DNA of 9,696 nt, taken from Actinomycetota bacterium (lineage in GTDB: Bacteria; Acidobacteriota; Blastocatellia; Chloracidobacteriales; Chloracidobacteriaceae). Location: positions 1-9,696 of the forward strand of contig JAAFHI010000066.1 in NCBI GenBank assembly GCA_013298335.1, in the 5' to 3' direction. A program made the translations under genes and the position numbers. Every line of letters begins with the position of its first letter. Position 1 is the first letter of the stretch. Positions 1 to 6,911 of this stretch are shown here, in pieces. The notes below the pieces were generated by a model that saw only the letters and a list, made by a program, of their open reading frames with translations, searched no databases and was not told where the DNA came from.

Positions 1-885
1 GCCGATGTCGACCGGCGCGGCATTGCGTTCGCGATGGACGAAGCCTTCGGCAGGAAAATCCGGTTTCTCAAGGGCGCGAGCGTCGAAAGCGCCCTCTGGC
101 GGGCCGACGACCGGCGCAAGGCGGTCATCGCGAAACCGACGAACGCGGTTCAGGTGGTGACCACCGAGGGCGATGACGCTGGCAAACCGCTCTACGACCC
201 GAAAGCGCCGTTCATCGAGCAGGCCCGCGCGACCAGCCTCGCCTACGTCGCGGCGCTGCCCGATTTCATCGTCCGCCAGCAGGTCCAGCGCTATATCAAA
301 CAGGGCAGCGCCCGCTGGCAGTTGCAGGACTCCCTCGAAATCGCCATCGCCTATTCGCAGGAAAAGGGCGAAAAACTCGACCTCAAGCTGCAAAAAGGCG
401 TTTCAACCTCGGTTTCGCTCGAAAAAGTCGGGGGACTGACCTCAACCGGACAGTTCGCGGGCCAGCTCAAGGCTCTCTTCGATCCGCAGTCGGAAACCGA
501 TTTCCGCGACGAGGGCACGGCCAGCTTCTACGGCCAGACCTGCCGCGTTTTCGCCTACACCGTACTGACCAAATACTCGAAACAGGAACTCCGGGTCGGT
601 GACGCACGGGTGACGACCGGCTACCGGGGACGCGTTTTTCTCAATACCGAAACCCGGCAGGTCGTCCGCATGGAATCCGAGTGCTTCGACATTCCCGCCG
701 ACTTCCCCGTCTCGGACGCCATCTCGGTCGTCGAGTTCGGATGGGTCAGCATCGGCGACCGGAGCTACTTCCTGCCGGTCAACGCGCGCGTCGCGCTCGG
801 CTTCCGCCGCGAACATTCGACCAGCCTCAACTGCATCACCTTTTACAAATACGGCAAGTTCGAGGCGGATGTGAAAGTGGATTGA
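1..885 (+). CDS. Acidobacterial-type hypothetical protein, 3' part (5' end outside window)
   Basis: The reading frame is open from base 1 to the TGA at 883-885, so the gene very likely starts upstream; the ATG at 34 is only the first internal Met and has no convincing ribosome binding site. Two parts are visible. The first residues (D-R-R-G-I-A-F ... L-K-G-A-S) resemble a short RG-x-x-F ... GAS helical module that often precedes other domains. The main part (about bases 220-885) has the order ALPDFIV, W-x-L-x-D-x-L, GGLTSTGQF, YRGRVF, IPADFPV and FYKYGKF. I recognise this order from a family of hypothetical proteins common in Acidobacteriota, whose function is unknown to me. The C-terminal part reads like beta-strands, as in lipid- or envelope-associated folds, but that is inference. 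No signal peptide can be judged because the N-terminus is missing. It converges on the DUF4139 gene. Confidence 0.75.
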   Translation, partial: ADVDRRGIAFAMDEAFGRKIRFLKGASVESALWRADDRRKAVIAKPTNAVQVVTTEGDDAGKPLYDPKAPFIEQARATSLAYVAALPDFIVRQQVQRYIKQGSARWQLQDSLEIAIAYSQEKGEKLDLKLQKGVSTSVSLEKVGGLTSTGQFAGQLKALFDPQSETDFRDEGTASFYGQTCRVFAYTVLTKYSKQELRVGDARVTTGYRGRVFLNTETRQVVRMESECFDIPADFPVSDAISVVEFGWVSIGDRSYFLPVNARVALGFRREHSTSLNCITFYKYGKFEADVKVD

Positions 886-990
886 AAAGGGATCAGGGGA
901 CAGGGATCAGGAATCAGGGGTCAGAGGTCAAGGATTTCAACTTCCAAAACCCAAAACCTGATCCCCGACCCCTGATTCCTGACCCCTTTT
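886..990. terminator. Long imperfect palindrome between convergent genes, probable bidirectional terminator
   Basis: The gap between the TGA ending at 885 and the complementary TAG at 995-997 is almost entirely palindromic. The best arms are 903-922 (GGGATCAGGAATCAGGGGTC) and 967-986, complementary at 19 of 20 positions, with a loop of about 44 bases. The right arm is followed by TTTT (987-990), and an AAAA run (885-888) precedes the left arm region, giving T runs on both strands. The arms are made of near-repeats of GATCAGG/GGTCAGG, so other pairing registers exist, for example using 889-911. A terminator role for both flanking genes is inferred from position and structure. The sequence also looks like a dispersed intergenic repeat. 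Confidence 0.6.
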
Positions 991-994
991 CCGC

Positions 995-3238
995 CTACAG
1001 CTTCCGTTCAAACGCCACCGCCTGCGTCGCTTCCAGGAGTTCGGCTTCGAGCTTTTCCTTCTCGGCCTCGATTTTCTCCTTTTCGGCGTTCAGTTGCTCG
1101 ATGCGGGTTTCCTGCTGGTTGGCCTTCGCCACGTAGCGCGCGATCAGTTGACGCGCCTGGAGGTTCTTGCCGAGCGCCTCGATGTTCTTCCGCAGGCGTT
1201 CCTGATCTTCTTCAATGGATGTGAGTTCGGCTTCGATTTTCTCGACCCGGGCGTCGATGGCCGAAATTGCGTTGCGGAGGCGGAAGATGTTGTCGAACGC
1301 CTTGCGCGACGCCTCGTCGATGTACTTCCGGTTGACGAAGAGTTCAAAGTCGGTGGTGGACATCTGCGCCAGATCGTAGTTGTCGAACGACCGCTGCCGT
1401 TCGGTCACGACGAGCGTCTTCGTTTCGCGCGCGCCGAGTTCGAGCCGGAACCGGAAGAGGTTGTTTTCGCCCTTCGAACTCGGCTGGACCGTGTCCTCGG
1501 AATACTGCCAGCCGTCGCCCAGTTGATGCTCGACGTAGAGCGTCCGGGGCCGGTCGGTCTGGTTGGTGACGGTGTAGGTCTTTTTCTGGGCCAGAAAGTA
1601 GTAGGCGAGCAGTTTTCCGCTGGCGACCTTGATGAGCGACACCGGGTCACGGACGGTTTCGGGCTTGATCTCGATTTTGGTCGCGAGGTCCACGCCGAAG
1701 GTCACGAACCGGCGATCCTTCGGCTTGACGCGCGGAAGCAGCGCCTCTCCGGCGTAGGCGTCGCCGTCAATGACCGTCATCGGGCCGCTTTCGAACGTCA
1801 GCGCGGTGCTGTTTTCGAACCGGATGCCGATGAACGCCCGGTCGCGCGACTTCGCTTCATTGAACACCGACACCCGTTCGCCGTCGAACTGCTCCTGCAC
1901 GATCGGAATCATCGCCGACCGGTTGTGCGGCACGCTCACGGGCTGGGAAACCTTGTATTCGAACAAATCGCCGATGTCGCCGCCGGTCGCCGCCGCCGCG
2001 ACGCCCGCGTCGCCGCTCCGGAGCGCCTCCGAAACGTCGGCTGAGGGCGCTGCCTCGGCCCTGCCGTAGCCTCCCCCGGCTCCGGTGGCGACATTGGCTG
2101 TTGATTCAAGTTTGAGACCGCCGTCGCGCGATCGGCGTTCGGCGACGATCGGTCGGTTGGCGCGCTGGTTGGCGGTCGCGCGATCCCGGATTTGGGCCTG
2201 TTCCGCCGCCTCGTTGCGTTCGTCGGCGATGGCCGTCCAGGTTTTGCCCGGCTGGCCGCCCTCGCCGATGTAGTCCTGCGGCGTTTCCTGGACGCCTTCG
2301 GGTAAAGGCTTGACCTCGCGGTACTTGTAGAGCGGTTGCTGAATCGGCTGGATGAACGAGGTCGGCGATCCCGACACGAGCGAGAGCGACACGTCGGTCC
2401 AGTCGTCCTCGCTCACGTTGTCCACGATGGCCCACCCCTGGAAATACGGTTTGCCCGCCGGGTCGAGCACCACGCGGTAGGTCGTCTTCCAGATCGGCGC
2501 CGCCAGCGTGTAGCTGATGACCATTTCGCGCTCGCCCGCGCCGTCCGAGGTGACGAGAATCGTCTTTGAATCGCGCCGTCGGGCCGCCGCGCTCGCCTCG
2601 GTGAAGGTTTCAACGTCTTTCCGGGCCTCGCCGTCGGCCAGTTTGAGCGACCGGATTTCCGCCAGGTCGAGGCTCACCAGTTCGCCGCCTTCCGCCGAGA
2701 GCACGAGAAAATTGGTGATGACCGGCAGTTTGTCGGGCGCAACCTGCGATTTCCGGTGTTCGACGGTCAGCACCGCGCCGGTGACGGTCCGGCTGGCCCC
2801 GGTCACGGTCACGCGCGCGCCCTGCAACTGCGCGAGCACGCCAGCGAGGCCGCCTTTCTGGTCATTGCTGTCGGTCGTCGGCGACATCGAGAAGGGAATT
2901 TCGCCGAGTCGCGCGGCGGGCGGGGCCGATGAGTTGTAGCTCACCGAGCCGATGCGTCCCTTGCCGAGATCGAGCACGACCATTGACTTGAGGACGTCGT
3001 CCACCTGCGTCTGTTTGAAGTTGAGCGCGATTTCGGCCTTTCCGGTGACGCGGCCCCGCCGTTCGAAGTAGGCGACGCCGTTGCTGTAGAGCACGACCCG
3101 TTTGAGCGGCAGCGTCTGGCGTTCGCTTGTCGTGGCGGTTGGCGGCGGGGCGGTCGTCCCCGGTCGGTCGGAACGCCCCTGAGCCGTGGCGACCGACGAC
3201 AGGATGGCGAGACAAAGCGCGAGCGAAATGAATTTCAT
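995..3238 (-). CDS. Secreted DUF4139 domain-containing protein
   Basis: A protein of 747 residues. I chose the start at 3238 because an AGGGGAG ribosome binding site lies 7 bases upstream (3246-3252) and the product then begins with a clean signal peptide: MKF, a hydrophobic core, and a likely cleavage after SVATA (about residue 19). An in-frame start at 3322 would bury this signal. After a Pro/Thr-rich linker comes LPLKRVVLYSNGVAYFERRG (about 42-61), typical of the N-terminal part of these proteins. The DUF4139 core starts around 220 (IWKTTYRVVLDP; GWAIVDNVSEDDW) and resumes after an insertion with LFEYKVSQPVSVPHNRSAMI (about 415-435). The last 100 or so residues are a Glu/Lys-rich coiled coil ending VAFERKL. 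DUF4139 occurs in the mucoidy-inhibitor MuiA-like family; the biochemical role is unsettled. The insertion of about 100 residues splitting the core is Gly/Ala-rich and looks disordered. Family call is firm, function unknown. Confidence 0.87.
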   Translation of the reverse strand: MKFISLALCLAILSSVATAQGRSDRPGTTAPPPTATTSERQTLPLKRVVLYSNGVAYFERRGRVTGKAEIALNFKQTQVDDVLKSMVVLDLGKGRIGSVSYNSSAPPAARLGEIPFSMSPTTDSNDQKGGLAGVLAQLQGARVTVTGASRTVTGAVLTVEHRKSQVAPDKLPVITNFLVLSAEGGELVSLDLAEIRSLKLADGEARKDVETFTEASAAARRRDSKTILVTSDGAGEREMVISYTLAAPIWKTTYRVVLDPAGKPYFQGWAIVDNVSEDDWTDVSLSLVSGSPTSFIQPIQQPLYKYREVKPLPEGVQETPQDYIGEGGQPGKTWTAIADERNEAAEQAQIRDRATANQRANRPIVAERRSRDGGLKLESTANVATGAGGGYGRAEAAPSADVSEALRSGDAGVAAAATGGDIGDLFEYKVSQPVSVPHNRSAMIPIVQEQFDGERVSVFNEAKSRDRAFIGIRFENSTALTFESGPMTVIDGDAYAGEALLPRVKPKDRRFVTFGVDLATKIEIKPETVRDPVSLIKVASGKLLAYYFLAQKKTYTVTNQTDRPRTLYVEHQLGDGWQYSEDTVQPSSKGENNLFRFRLELGARETKTLVVTERQRSFDNYDLAQMSTTDFELFVNRKYIDEASRKAFDNIFRLRNAISAIDARVEKIEAELTSIEEDQERLRKNIEALGKNLQARQLIARYVAKANQQETRIEQLNAEKEKIEAEKEKLEAELLEATQAVAFERKL

Positions 3239-3245
3239 CTGAAAA

Positions 3246-3252
3246 CTCCCCT
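3246..3252 (-). promoter_or_regulatory. Ribosome binding site fixing the DUF4139 start
   Basis: On the minus strand the sequence AGGGGAG lies 7 bases before the ATG at 3238. It supports this start over the in-frame upstream ATG at 3322. Confidence 0.7.
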
Positions 3253-3302
3253 GCAAATTCAAAAAATGGAATGGTGTTCTTGAACGCAGGGGGACGCGCG
3301 GC

Positions 3303-3320
3303 GCGGGAAATCGTTCCCGC
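3303..3320. repeat. Short perfect inverted repeat upstream of the DUF4139 gene
   Basis: GCGGGAA (3303-3309) and TTCCCGC (3314-3320) form a perfect 7-bp stem with a 4-base loop, 65 bases upstream of the DUF4139 start. It could be a hairpin in the 5' leader or an operator. Nothing in the sequence decides between these, and no convincing -10/-35 pair stands next to it. Confidence 0.4.
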
Positions 3321-3323
3321 ATA

Positions 3324-3404
3324 AAAATTCCAGCCCTCCCTCAGGCTGCCGTTTCAACATTTTGAAAATACAAGCCCTCCCTCACGGTCAGGCTGCCGTT
3401 TCAA
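3324..3404. repeat. Two direct copies of a 34/40-bp intergenic repeat
   Basis: Copy 1 is 3324-3357 (34 bp) and copy 2 is 3365-3404 (40 bp). Both run AAAAT-N-C-N-AGCCCTCCCTC, then AGGCTGCCGTTTCAA. They differ at only two bases (3329/3370 and 3331/3372), plus six bases (ACGGTC, 3384-3389) present only in copy 2. The longer copy carries TCA on both sides of CGG, so the shorter could have arisen by slippage between these. Copy 2 is bounded by TTTGAAA (3361-3367) and TTTCAAA (3399-3405), a 7-bp inverted pair. No coding function is visible. It looks like a dispersed repeat family of the kind seen in intergenic DNA of Acidobacteriota and related soil bacteria. Confidence 0.75.
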
Positions 3405-3428
3405 AGTTTCGTGTTTTAAAGAAGATAG

Positions 3429-3490
3429 CCCATAGCCGGAGCGAGTCCGCGAGTGAGGCTATGGGAAACCGCGAGTGAGGCTATGGGAAT
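3429..3490 (-). repeat. 22-bp tandem duplication with inverted CCCATAGCC, possible terminator of the MscS gene
   Basis: The unit CCGCGAGTGAGGCTATGGGA plus two bases occurs twice in tandem (3447-3468 and 3469-3490), differing only at the last base. Each copy carries GGCTATGGG (3457-3465 and 3479-3487), and a complementary CCCATAGCC sits at 3429-3437. Read on the minus strand, downstream of the MscS stop, this can form a 9-bp stem with a 19-base loop, or a longer-looped form using the other copy. It is followed by a pyrimidine-rich CTATCTTCTTT (3428-3418). A terminator for the channel gene is plausible, though the loop is large and the T run is broken. Confidence 0.5.
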
Positions 3491-3502
3491 TGGAGCGTTT
3501 CG

Positions 3503-4600
3503 TCACCCGATGGTGCGTTGCCGCGCGATCGGCAGGAAGCGTCCGTCATCGGTATCGCGCAGCCACGCCAGCAGTCCTTCCCGGATTTCGCACCGCAGGT
3601 CGAACAGATGGTCGGGATCGGAGGCCGAAACGGTTGCCCGGAGCGTCATGGCCTGATTCGACGTTTCGGACACGACCAGTCGGCAGGTCTGGCCGTCCCA
3701 GTGATCGCTGGCCTGGCACAGCCGGGTCAGTTCTTCACGCATCCGCTCGACAGGAATGGCGAAATCGGTCTGAAGAAAGACCGTACCGATGAGGTTCGGG
3801 GTGAAGCGCGTCCAGTTCTGGAATGGTTTATCGAGAAAATAGGCGACCGGGATGATGAGCTGGCGTTTGTCCCACAGGCGGATGAAGGCAAAGGTGAGCG
3901 TCAGTTCCTCGACTTTGCCGAATTCGTTCTCGACCACGACCGAATCACCCACCCGGACGGGCTGCGCGATGGCGATGAGCACCCCCGCGACGAAGTTCCC
4001 AAGCGATTTCTGGGCGGCGATACCGACGACCACGCCGACAATGCTGGCCGAGGCAAGCAGCGAGAGGCCGATTGAGCGAACCACCGAAAACTGCATCAAC
4101 ACCAATGCCACGCCGATCACGACGAGCGCGACCTGAATCGTCCTTTGCAAGATCGAAATCCGGGTCGCCGCGCCACGCTGACTTTGTTCGTCCTCGCCCT
4201 GGGTCAGCCGGGAGAGCGTGATCTCCGATCCGATGGAAACCGCCCGGAAGGCAATCCAGAGCGCGACGAGGGTGAGCGAGACCGTCATGGCCCGCTCGAC
4301 GACGAGCGTCGTGGCCTGTGAAAAAGCCAGCCATTCGAAGCCGAGGTTGAAAATGCCCAGCCACAGGAAAAGGCGTAATGGCCCGTAAACGGCGGAGAGA
4401 ATCTTGTCGTCGGTGTCGGTCGGCGTCCGTTTGACAATCCATCGGGCCGAGCGCAGGACGATGGCCGTCACCGCCAAGGCAATCAGGACGCAGAGGCCGA
4501 TGCCGAGCGTCGGAGGAAAGTAGCGTTCGGCGAACGCCACCGCGTCGGCGAAGACAAACCCGCCGAAAAAATGAAATCCGAACCAACCGGTTGCATTCAT
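3503..4600 (-). CDS. MscS-family mechanosensitive ion channel
   Basis: A protein of 365 residues, likely an inner-membrane channel that opens under membrane tension to release solutes during osmotic downshock. Three hydrophobic segments come first (about 31-53, 76-97 and 104-125), then another at about 150-172. The pore-lining helix and its exit follow: an Ala/Gly-rich stretch SIVGVVVGIAAQKSLGNFVAG, then IAIAQPVRVGDSVVVE, the hallmark MscS pore and beta-domain entry. The cytoplasmic part continues with GKVEELTLTFAFIRLWDKRQ and ends RQRTIG. The start at 4600 is preferred because CGAGG lies 8 bases upstream (4609-4613). A longer frame begins at 4675 but has poor spacing to any ribosome binding site and adds a non-membrane Cys/Lys-rich stretch. 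The gene diverges from the M13 peptidase. It could also belong to the smaller YnaI/YbdG-like subgroups; subtype is not resolved. Confidence 0.88.
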   Translation of the reverse strand: MNATGWFGFHFFGGFVFADAVAFAERYFPPTLGIGLCVLIALAVTAIVLRSARWIVKRTPTDTDDKILSAVYGPLRLFLWLGIFNLGFEWLAFSQATTLVVERAMTVSLTLVALWIAFRAVSIGSEITLSRLTQGEDEQSQRGAATRISILQRTIQVALVVIGVALVLMQFSVVRSIGLSLLASASIVGVVVGIAAQKSLGNFVAGVLIAIAQPVRVGDSVVVENEFGKVEELTLTFAFIRLWDKRQLIIPVAYFLDKPFQNWTRFTPNLIGTVFLQTDFAIPVERMREELTRLCQASDHWDGQTCRLVVSETSNQAMTLRATVSASDPDHLFDLRCEIREGLLAWLRDTDDGRFLPIARQRTIG

Positions 4601-4697
4601 TCGTATAGCCTCGGCACAATGCGGAATTGCGTCTTTCGACTCACCCTCCGCGCACCGCTTCAAACAATTTTTCATTCCTCACGGAAAGGTATTCGCT
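4601..4697. promoter_or_regulatory. Divergent intergenic region between mscS-like and M13 peptidase genes
   Basis: These 97 bases must hold the 5' signals of both divergent genes unless transcription starts elsewhere. A ribosome binding site for the plus-strand gene (GGAAAGG, 4683-4689) and a weaker one for the minus-strand gene (CGAGG, 4609-4613) are visible. I looked for -35/-10 pairs on both strands and found none with good spacing; TTGCGT at 4627-4632 has no AT-rich partner downstream. The promoter content is inferred from gene orientation only. Confidence 0.35.
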
Positions 4698-6746
4698 ATG
4701 CGTATTCTTACCGCTGCGCTGGCCGGCACACTTGCGTTGTCCGCCGCGCTCCCGATTCTGGCGACGCCGCCGGGCGACACCGCCAAGGCGAAAAACGCCA
4801 AACTCGGTTTCGATCCGTCGAACATGGACCAGACCTGCAAACCCTGTGACGATTTCAACAAGTACGTCAACGGCGGCTGGATGGCCCGCACGCCGATTCC
4901 CGACGCCTACCCGCGCTGGGGCAGTTTCAACGAACTCCAGGAGCGCAATCAGAAGCATCTGATGGAGATTCTGGAAGCCGCGGCCAAGGATACCAAAGCG
5001 AAGCCCGGCAGCCTCGAACGCAAAATCGGCGATTTTTACGCCGCCGCAATGGACGAGGCCAAGATCGAAGCGCAGGGAGCGGCCCCGCTGAAGCCCGATT
5101 TCGACCGCATCGCGGCCATTTCCGACGTCGCGTCGCTTCAGTCGGCCATCGTCGGTTTCCAGGGCACCGGCGTCCGGACCATGTTCAACTTCGGCGGCGG
5201 ACAGGATGCGAAGGATAGCACCAGAATCATCGGTCAGTTGTCGCAGGGCGGTCTCGGACTGCCGGAACGCGATTTCTACTTCCGGGATGACCCGAAGTCG
5301 AAGACGGTCCGTGAGGAATACGTCAAGCACGTCGCCAAAATGTTCGAACTGCTCGGCGATGACGCGGCCACGGCGGCGGCCAACGCCAAAACCGTCATGG
5401 CGGTCGAAACGAAGCTGGCGGAAGGCTCCCTGAGCCGGGTCGAACAGCGCGACCCGAAAGCCACCTACAACAAGAAGACCCGCGCGGAACTGAAAACGCT
5501 CGCGCCGGAAATCGACTGGGACGCCTACTTCGCCGGTCTCGGCGTCGGTTCGATTCAGGAAGTCAACGTCCGCCAGCCGAAGTTCTTCGCGGCGCTCGGC
5601 AAGCAACTGACCGCCACGCCCATCGCCGACTGGAAGACCTATCTGCGCTGGCGCGTCATCAGTGGCGCCGCACCGCTGCTTTCGAAGCAGTTCGTGGACC
5701 AGAACTTCGAGTTCTCGGGCAAGATTCTCACTGGAACGAAGGAAAACCTCCCGCGCGAGAAGCGCATGACCTCGCTGTCCGACAACATGCTCGGCGAAGC
5801 GCTCGGTCAGATTTACGTCAAGCAGCATTTCAGCCCGGCGGCCAAGAAGAAAGTTCTGGGATTGGTCGGCAACATCCGCGCCGCGCTGCGCGACGACCTC
5901 GCCGGACTCGAATGGATGAGCGACGAGACGCGCAAGCAGGCGCTCGCCAAACTCGACAAGATCGTGGTCAAAATCGGTTATCCGGATGTCTGGATCGACT
6001 ATTCGAGCGTCAAGATTTCGCGCGACTCGCTCGTCGACAACGTCCGCGCCTGCTCGAAGTTCTTCTCGAAGCGCAATCTGGAAGAAATCGGCAAGCCGGT
6101 CGACCGGACGCGCTGGGGCATGACGCCGCCGACGGTGAACGCCTACTACAGCCCGGTCATGAACGAAATCGTCTTCCCGGCGGGCATCCTGCAATCACCG
6201 TTCTATGACCCGAACGCCGACGACGCGGTCAACTACGGCGGCATCGGCGCGGTCATCGGCCACGAAATCTCGCACGGGTTCGACGATTCGGGCCGCAAGT
6301 ACGACAAGGACGGCAACCTCAACGACTGGTGGACGGAAGCCGACGGAAAGAACTTCGACGGCCGCGCCGCCTGCATCGCCGACTTCTATTCCTCCTTCAA
6401 GGTGGATGACCTCAACGTCAACGGCAAGCTGACGCTCGGCGAAAACATCGCCGACCTCGGCGGGCTGACGCTCGCCTATCTGGCCTACCAGAAATCGCTC
6501 GGGGGCAAGCCCGGCCCGGTCATCGACGGCTACACCGCGGAGCAGCGGTTCTTCATCGGCTGGGCGCAGGTCTGGCGCACGAACGCCCGTCCGCAGTTCC
6601 TCCGGCAGCAGATTCTGACCGACCCGCACTCGCCCGCGCAGTTCCGGGTCAACGGCACGATCTCCAACATGCCGACCTTCGCCAAGGCGTTCAACTGCCC
6701 GAAAGGCGCGCCGATGATCCGCGAGGCCGGATGCCGGATCTGGTAA
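4698..6746 (+). CDS. Exported M13 family zinc endopeptidase (neprilysin/PepO-like)
   Basis: A complete protein of 682 residues, a normal length for the family. M13 enzymes are zinc metallopeptidases that cut peptides of limited size. Residues 1-22 form a signal peptide (MRILTAALAGTLALSAALPILA), so it acts outside the cytoplasm. The N-terminal domain begins with C47-K-P-C50-DDFNKYVNGGW, typical of the family. The catalytic domain has N481-A-Y-Y (substrate backbone binding), the zinc motif H522-E-I-S-H526 with catalytic E523, and G-E582-N-I-A-D586 giving the third zinc ligand and its supporting Asp. H644 lies in the conserved DPHSPAQFRVNG segment, and the C-terminus C-R-I-W is as expected. All key residues are present, so it should be active. 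The start is supported by GGAAAGG 8 bases upstream. It is followed by a strong terminator, so it is probably transcribed alone. Confidence 0.95.
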   Translation: MRILTAALAGTLALSAALPILATPPGDTAKAKNAKLGFDPSNMDQTCKPCDDFNKYVNGGWMARTPIPDAYPRWGSFNELQERNQKHLMEILEAAAKDTKAKPGSLERKIGDFYAAAMDEAKIEAQGAAPLKPDFDRIAAISDVASLQSAIVGFQGTGVRTMFNFGGGQDAKDSTRIIGQLSQGGLGLPERDFYFRDDPKSKTVREEYVKHVAKMFELLGDDAATAAANAKTVMAVETKLAEGSLSRVEQRDPKATYNKKTRAELKTLAPEIDWDAYFAGLGVGSIQEVNVRQPKFFAALGKQLTATPIADWKTYLRWRVISGAAPLLSKQFVDQNFEFSGKILTGTKENLPREKRMTSLSDNMLGEALGQIYVKQHFSPAAKKKVLGLVGNIRAALRDDLAGLEWMSDETRKQALAKLDKIVVKIGYPDVWIDYSSVKISRDSLVDNVRACSKFFSKRNLEEIGKPVDRTRWGMTPPTVNAYYSPVMNEIVFPAGILQSPFYDPNADDAVNYGGIGAVIGHEISHGFDDSGRKYDKDGNLNDWWTEADGKNFDGRAACIADFYSSFKVDDLNVNGKLTLGENIADLGGLTLAYLAYQKSLGGKPGPVIDGYTAEQRFFIGWAQVWRTNARPQFLRQQILTDPHSPAQFRVNGTISNMPTFAKAFNCPKGAPMIREAGCRIW

Positions 6747-6790
6747 ATCCGTAACCGTTCAGCCCGGTTCATTCGGGACGAACCCTCGAC

Positions 6791-6822
6791 GCGGCGCATC
6801 TTCGGGTGCGCCGCTTCTTTTT
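6791..6822 (+). terminator. Rho-independent terminator with cUUCGg tetraloop
   Basis: The 10-bp stem GCGGCGCATC (6791-6800) pairs with GGTGCGCCGC (6805-6814), with one T-G wobble. The loop TTCG (6801-6804) closed by C-G is the extra-stable UUCG tetraloop. TTCTTTTT (6815-6822) follows. It lies 44 bases after the M13 peptidase stop and should end that transcript. Confidence 0.9.
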
Positions 6823-6828
6823 GAAAAT

Positions 6829-6849
6829 GTACTTTGATTTATAAAGTAC
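6829..6849. promoter_or_regulatory. Dyad GTACTTT-N7-AAAGTAC, candidate operator for the DUF4173-type gene
   Basis: A perfect 7-bp inverted repeat, GTACTTT (6829-6835) and AAAGTAC (6843-6849), with a 7-base AT-rich centre. It sits between the peptidase terminator and the next gene, 62 bases before its start codon. Half-site centres are 14 bases apart, somewhat more than one helical turn, which suits a dimeric winged-helix regulator. Promoter-like hexamers overlap or flank it (TATAAA 6840-6845, TATGCT 6851-6856, TTGAAA 6821-6826) but none pair at 16-18 bp spacing. It is too AT-rich and short-tailed to be a second terminator. The regulatory role is inference. Confidence 0.5.
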
Positions 6850-6901
6850 TTATGCTACCAATCCACTCTGCCTGAGAAGTCATTCATTCAAAAAGGGTAT
6901 C

Positions 6902-6907
6902 GGAGGT
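6902..6907 (+). promoter_or_regulatory. Strong ribosome binding site of the DUF4173-type gene
   Basis: GGAGGT, a full match to the anti-Shine-Dalgarno core, ends 4 bases before the ATG at 6912 and fixes that start. Confidence 0.8.
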
Positions 6908-6911
6908 CACA

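Noticed and set aside
681..1136. Plus-strand open frame of 151 residues running through the first convergent gap
   Set aside because: It overlaps two real genes on both sides, is Arg/Ser-rich shadow sequence, and crosses the palindrome.
1094..2044. Plus-strand open frame of 316 residues opposite the DUF4139 gene
   Set aside because: Composition is that of an antisense shadow, and it has no ribosome binding site or recognisable domain.
3239..3322. Upstream extension of the DUF4139 gene to the ATG at 3322
   Set aside because: It would place 28 Arg/Pro-rich residues before a complete signal peptide and lacks a ribosome binding site, whereas the ATG at 3238 has one.
3324..3404. Insertion sequence or miniature transposon
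   Set aside because: There is no transposase, and the TTTGAAA/TTTCAAA ends bracket only one copy and show no target duplication.
3324..3490. CRISPR array
   Set aside because: There are only two copies of each repeat, the units are different from each other, spacers are 7 or 0 bases, and no cas gene is present.
4601..4675. Upstream extension of the MscS gene to the ATG at 4675
   Set aside because: The only purine-rich sequence is directly next to the ATG, too close to work, and the added residues do not resemble an MscS N-terminus.
4641..6194. Long minus-strand open frame of 517 residues opposite the M13 peptidase
   Set aside because: The plus strand encodes a complete peptidase with all catalytic motifs. 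The opposite frame is Arg/Val/Asp-rich low-complexity, as expected from the codon bias of a GC-rich gene read backwards.
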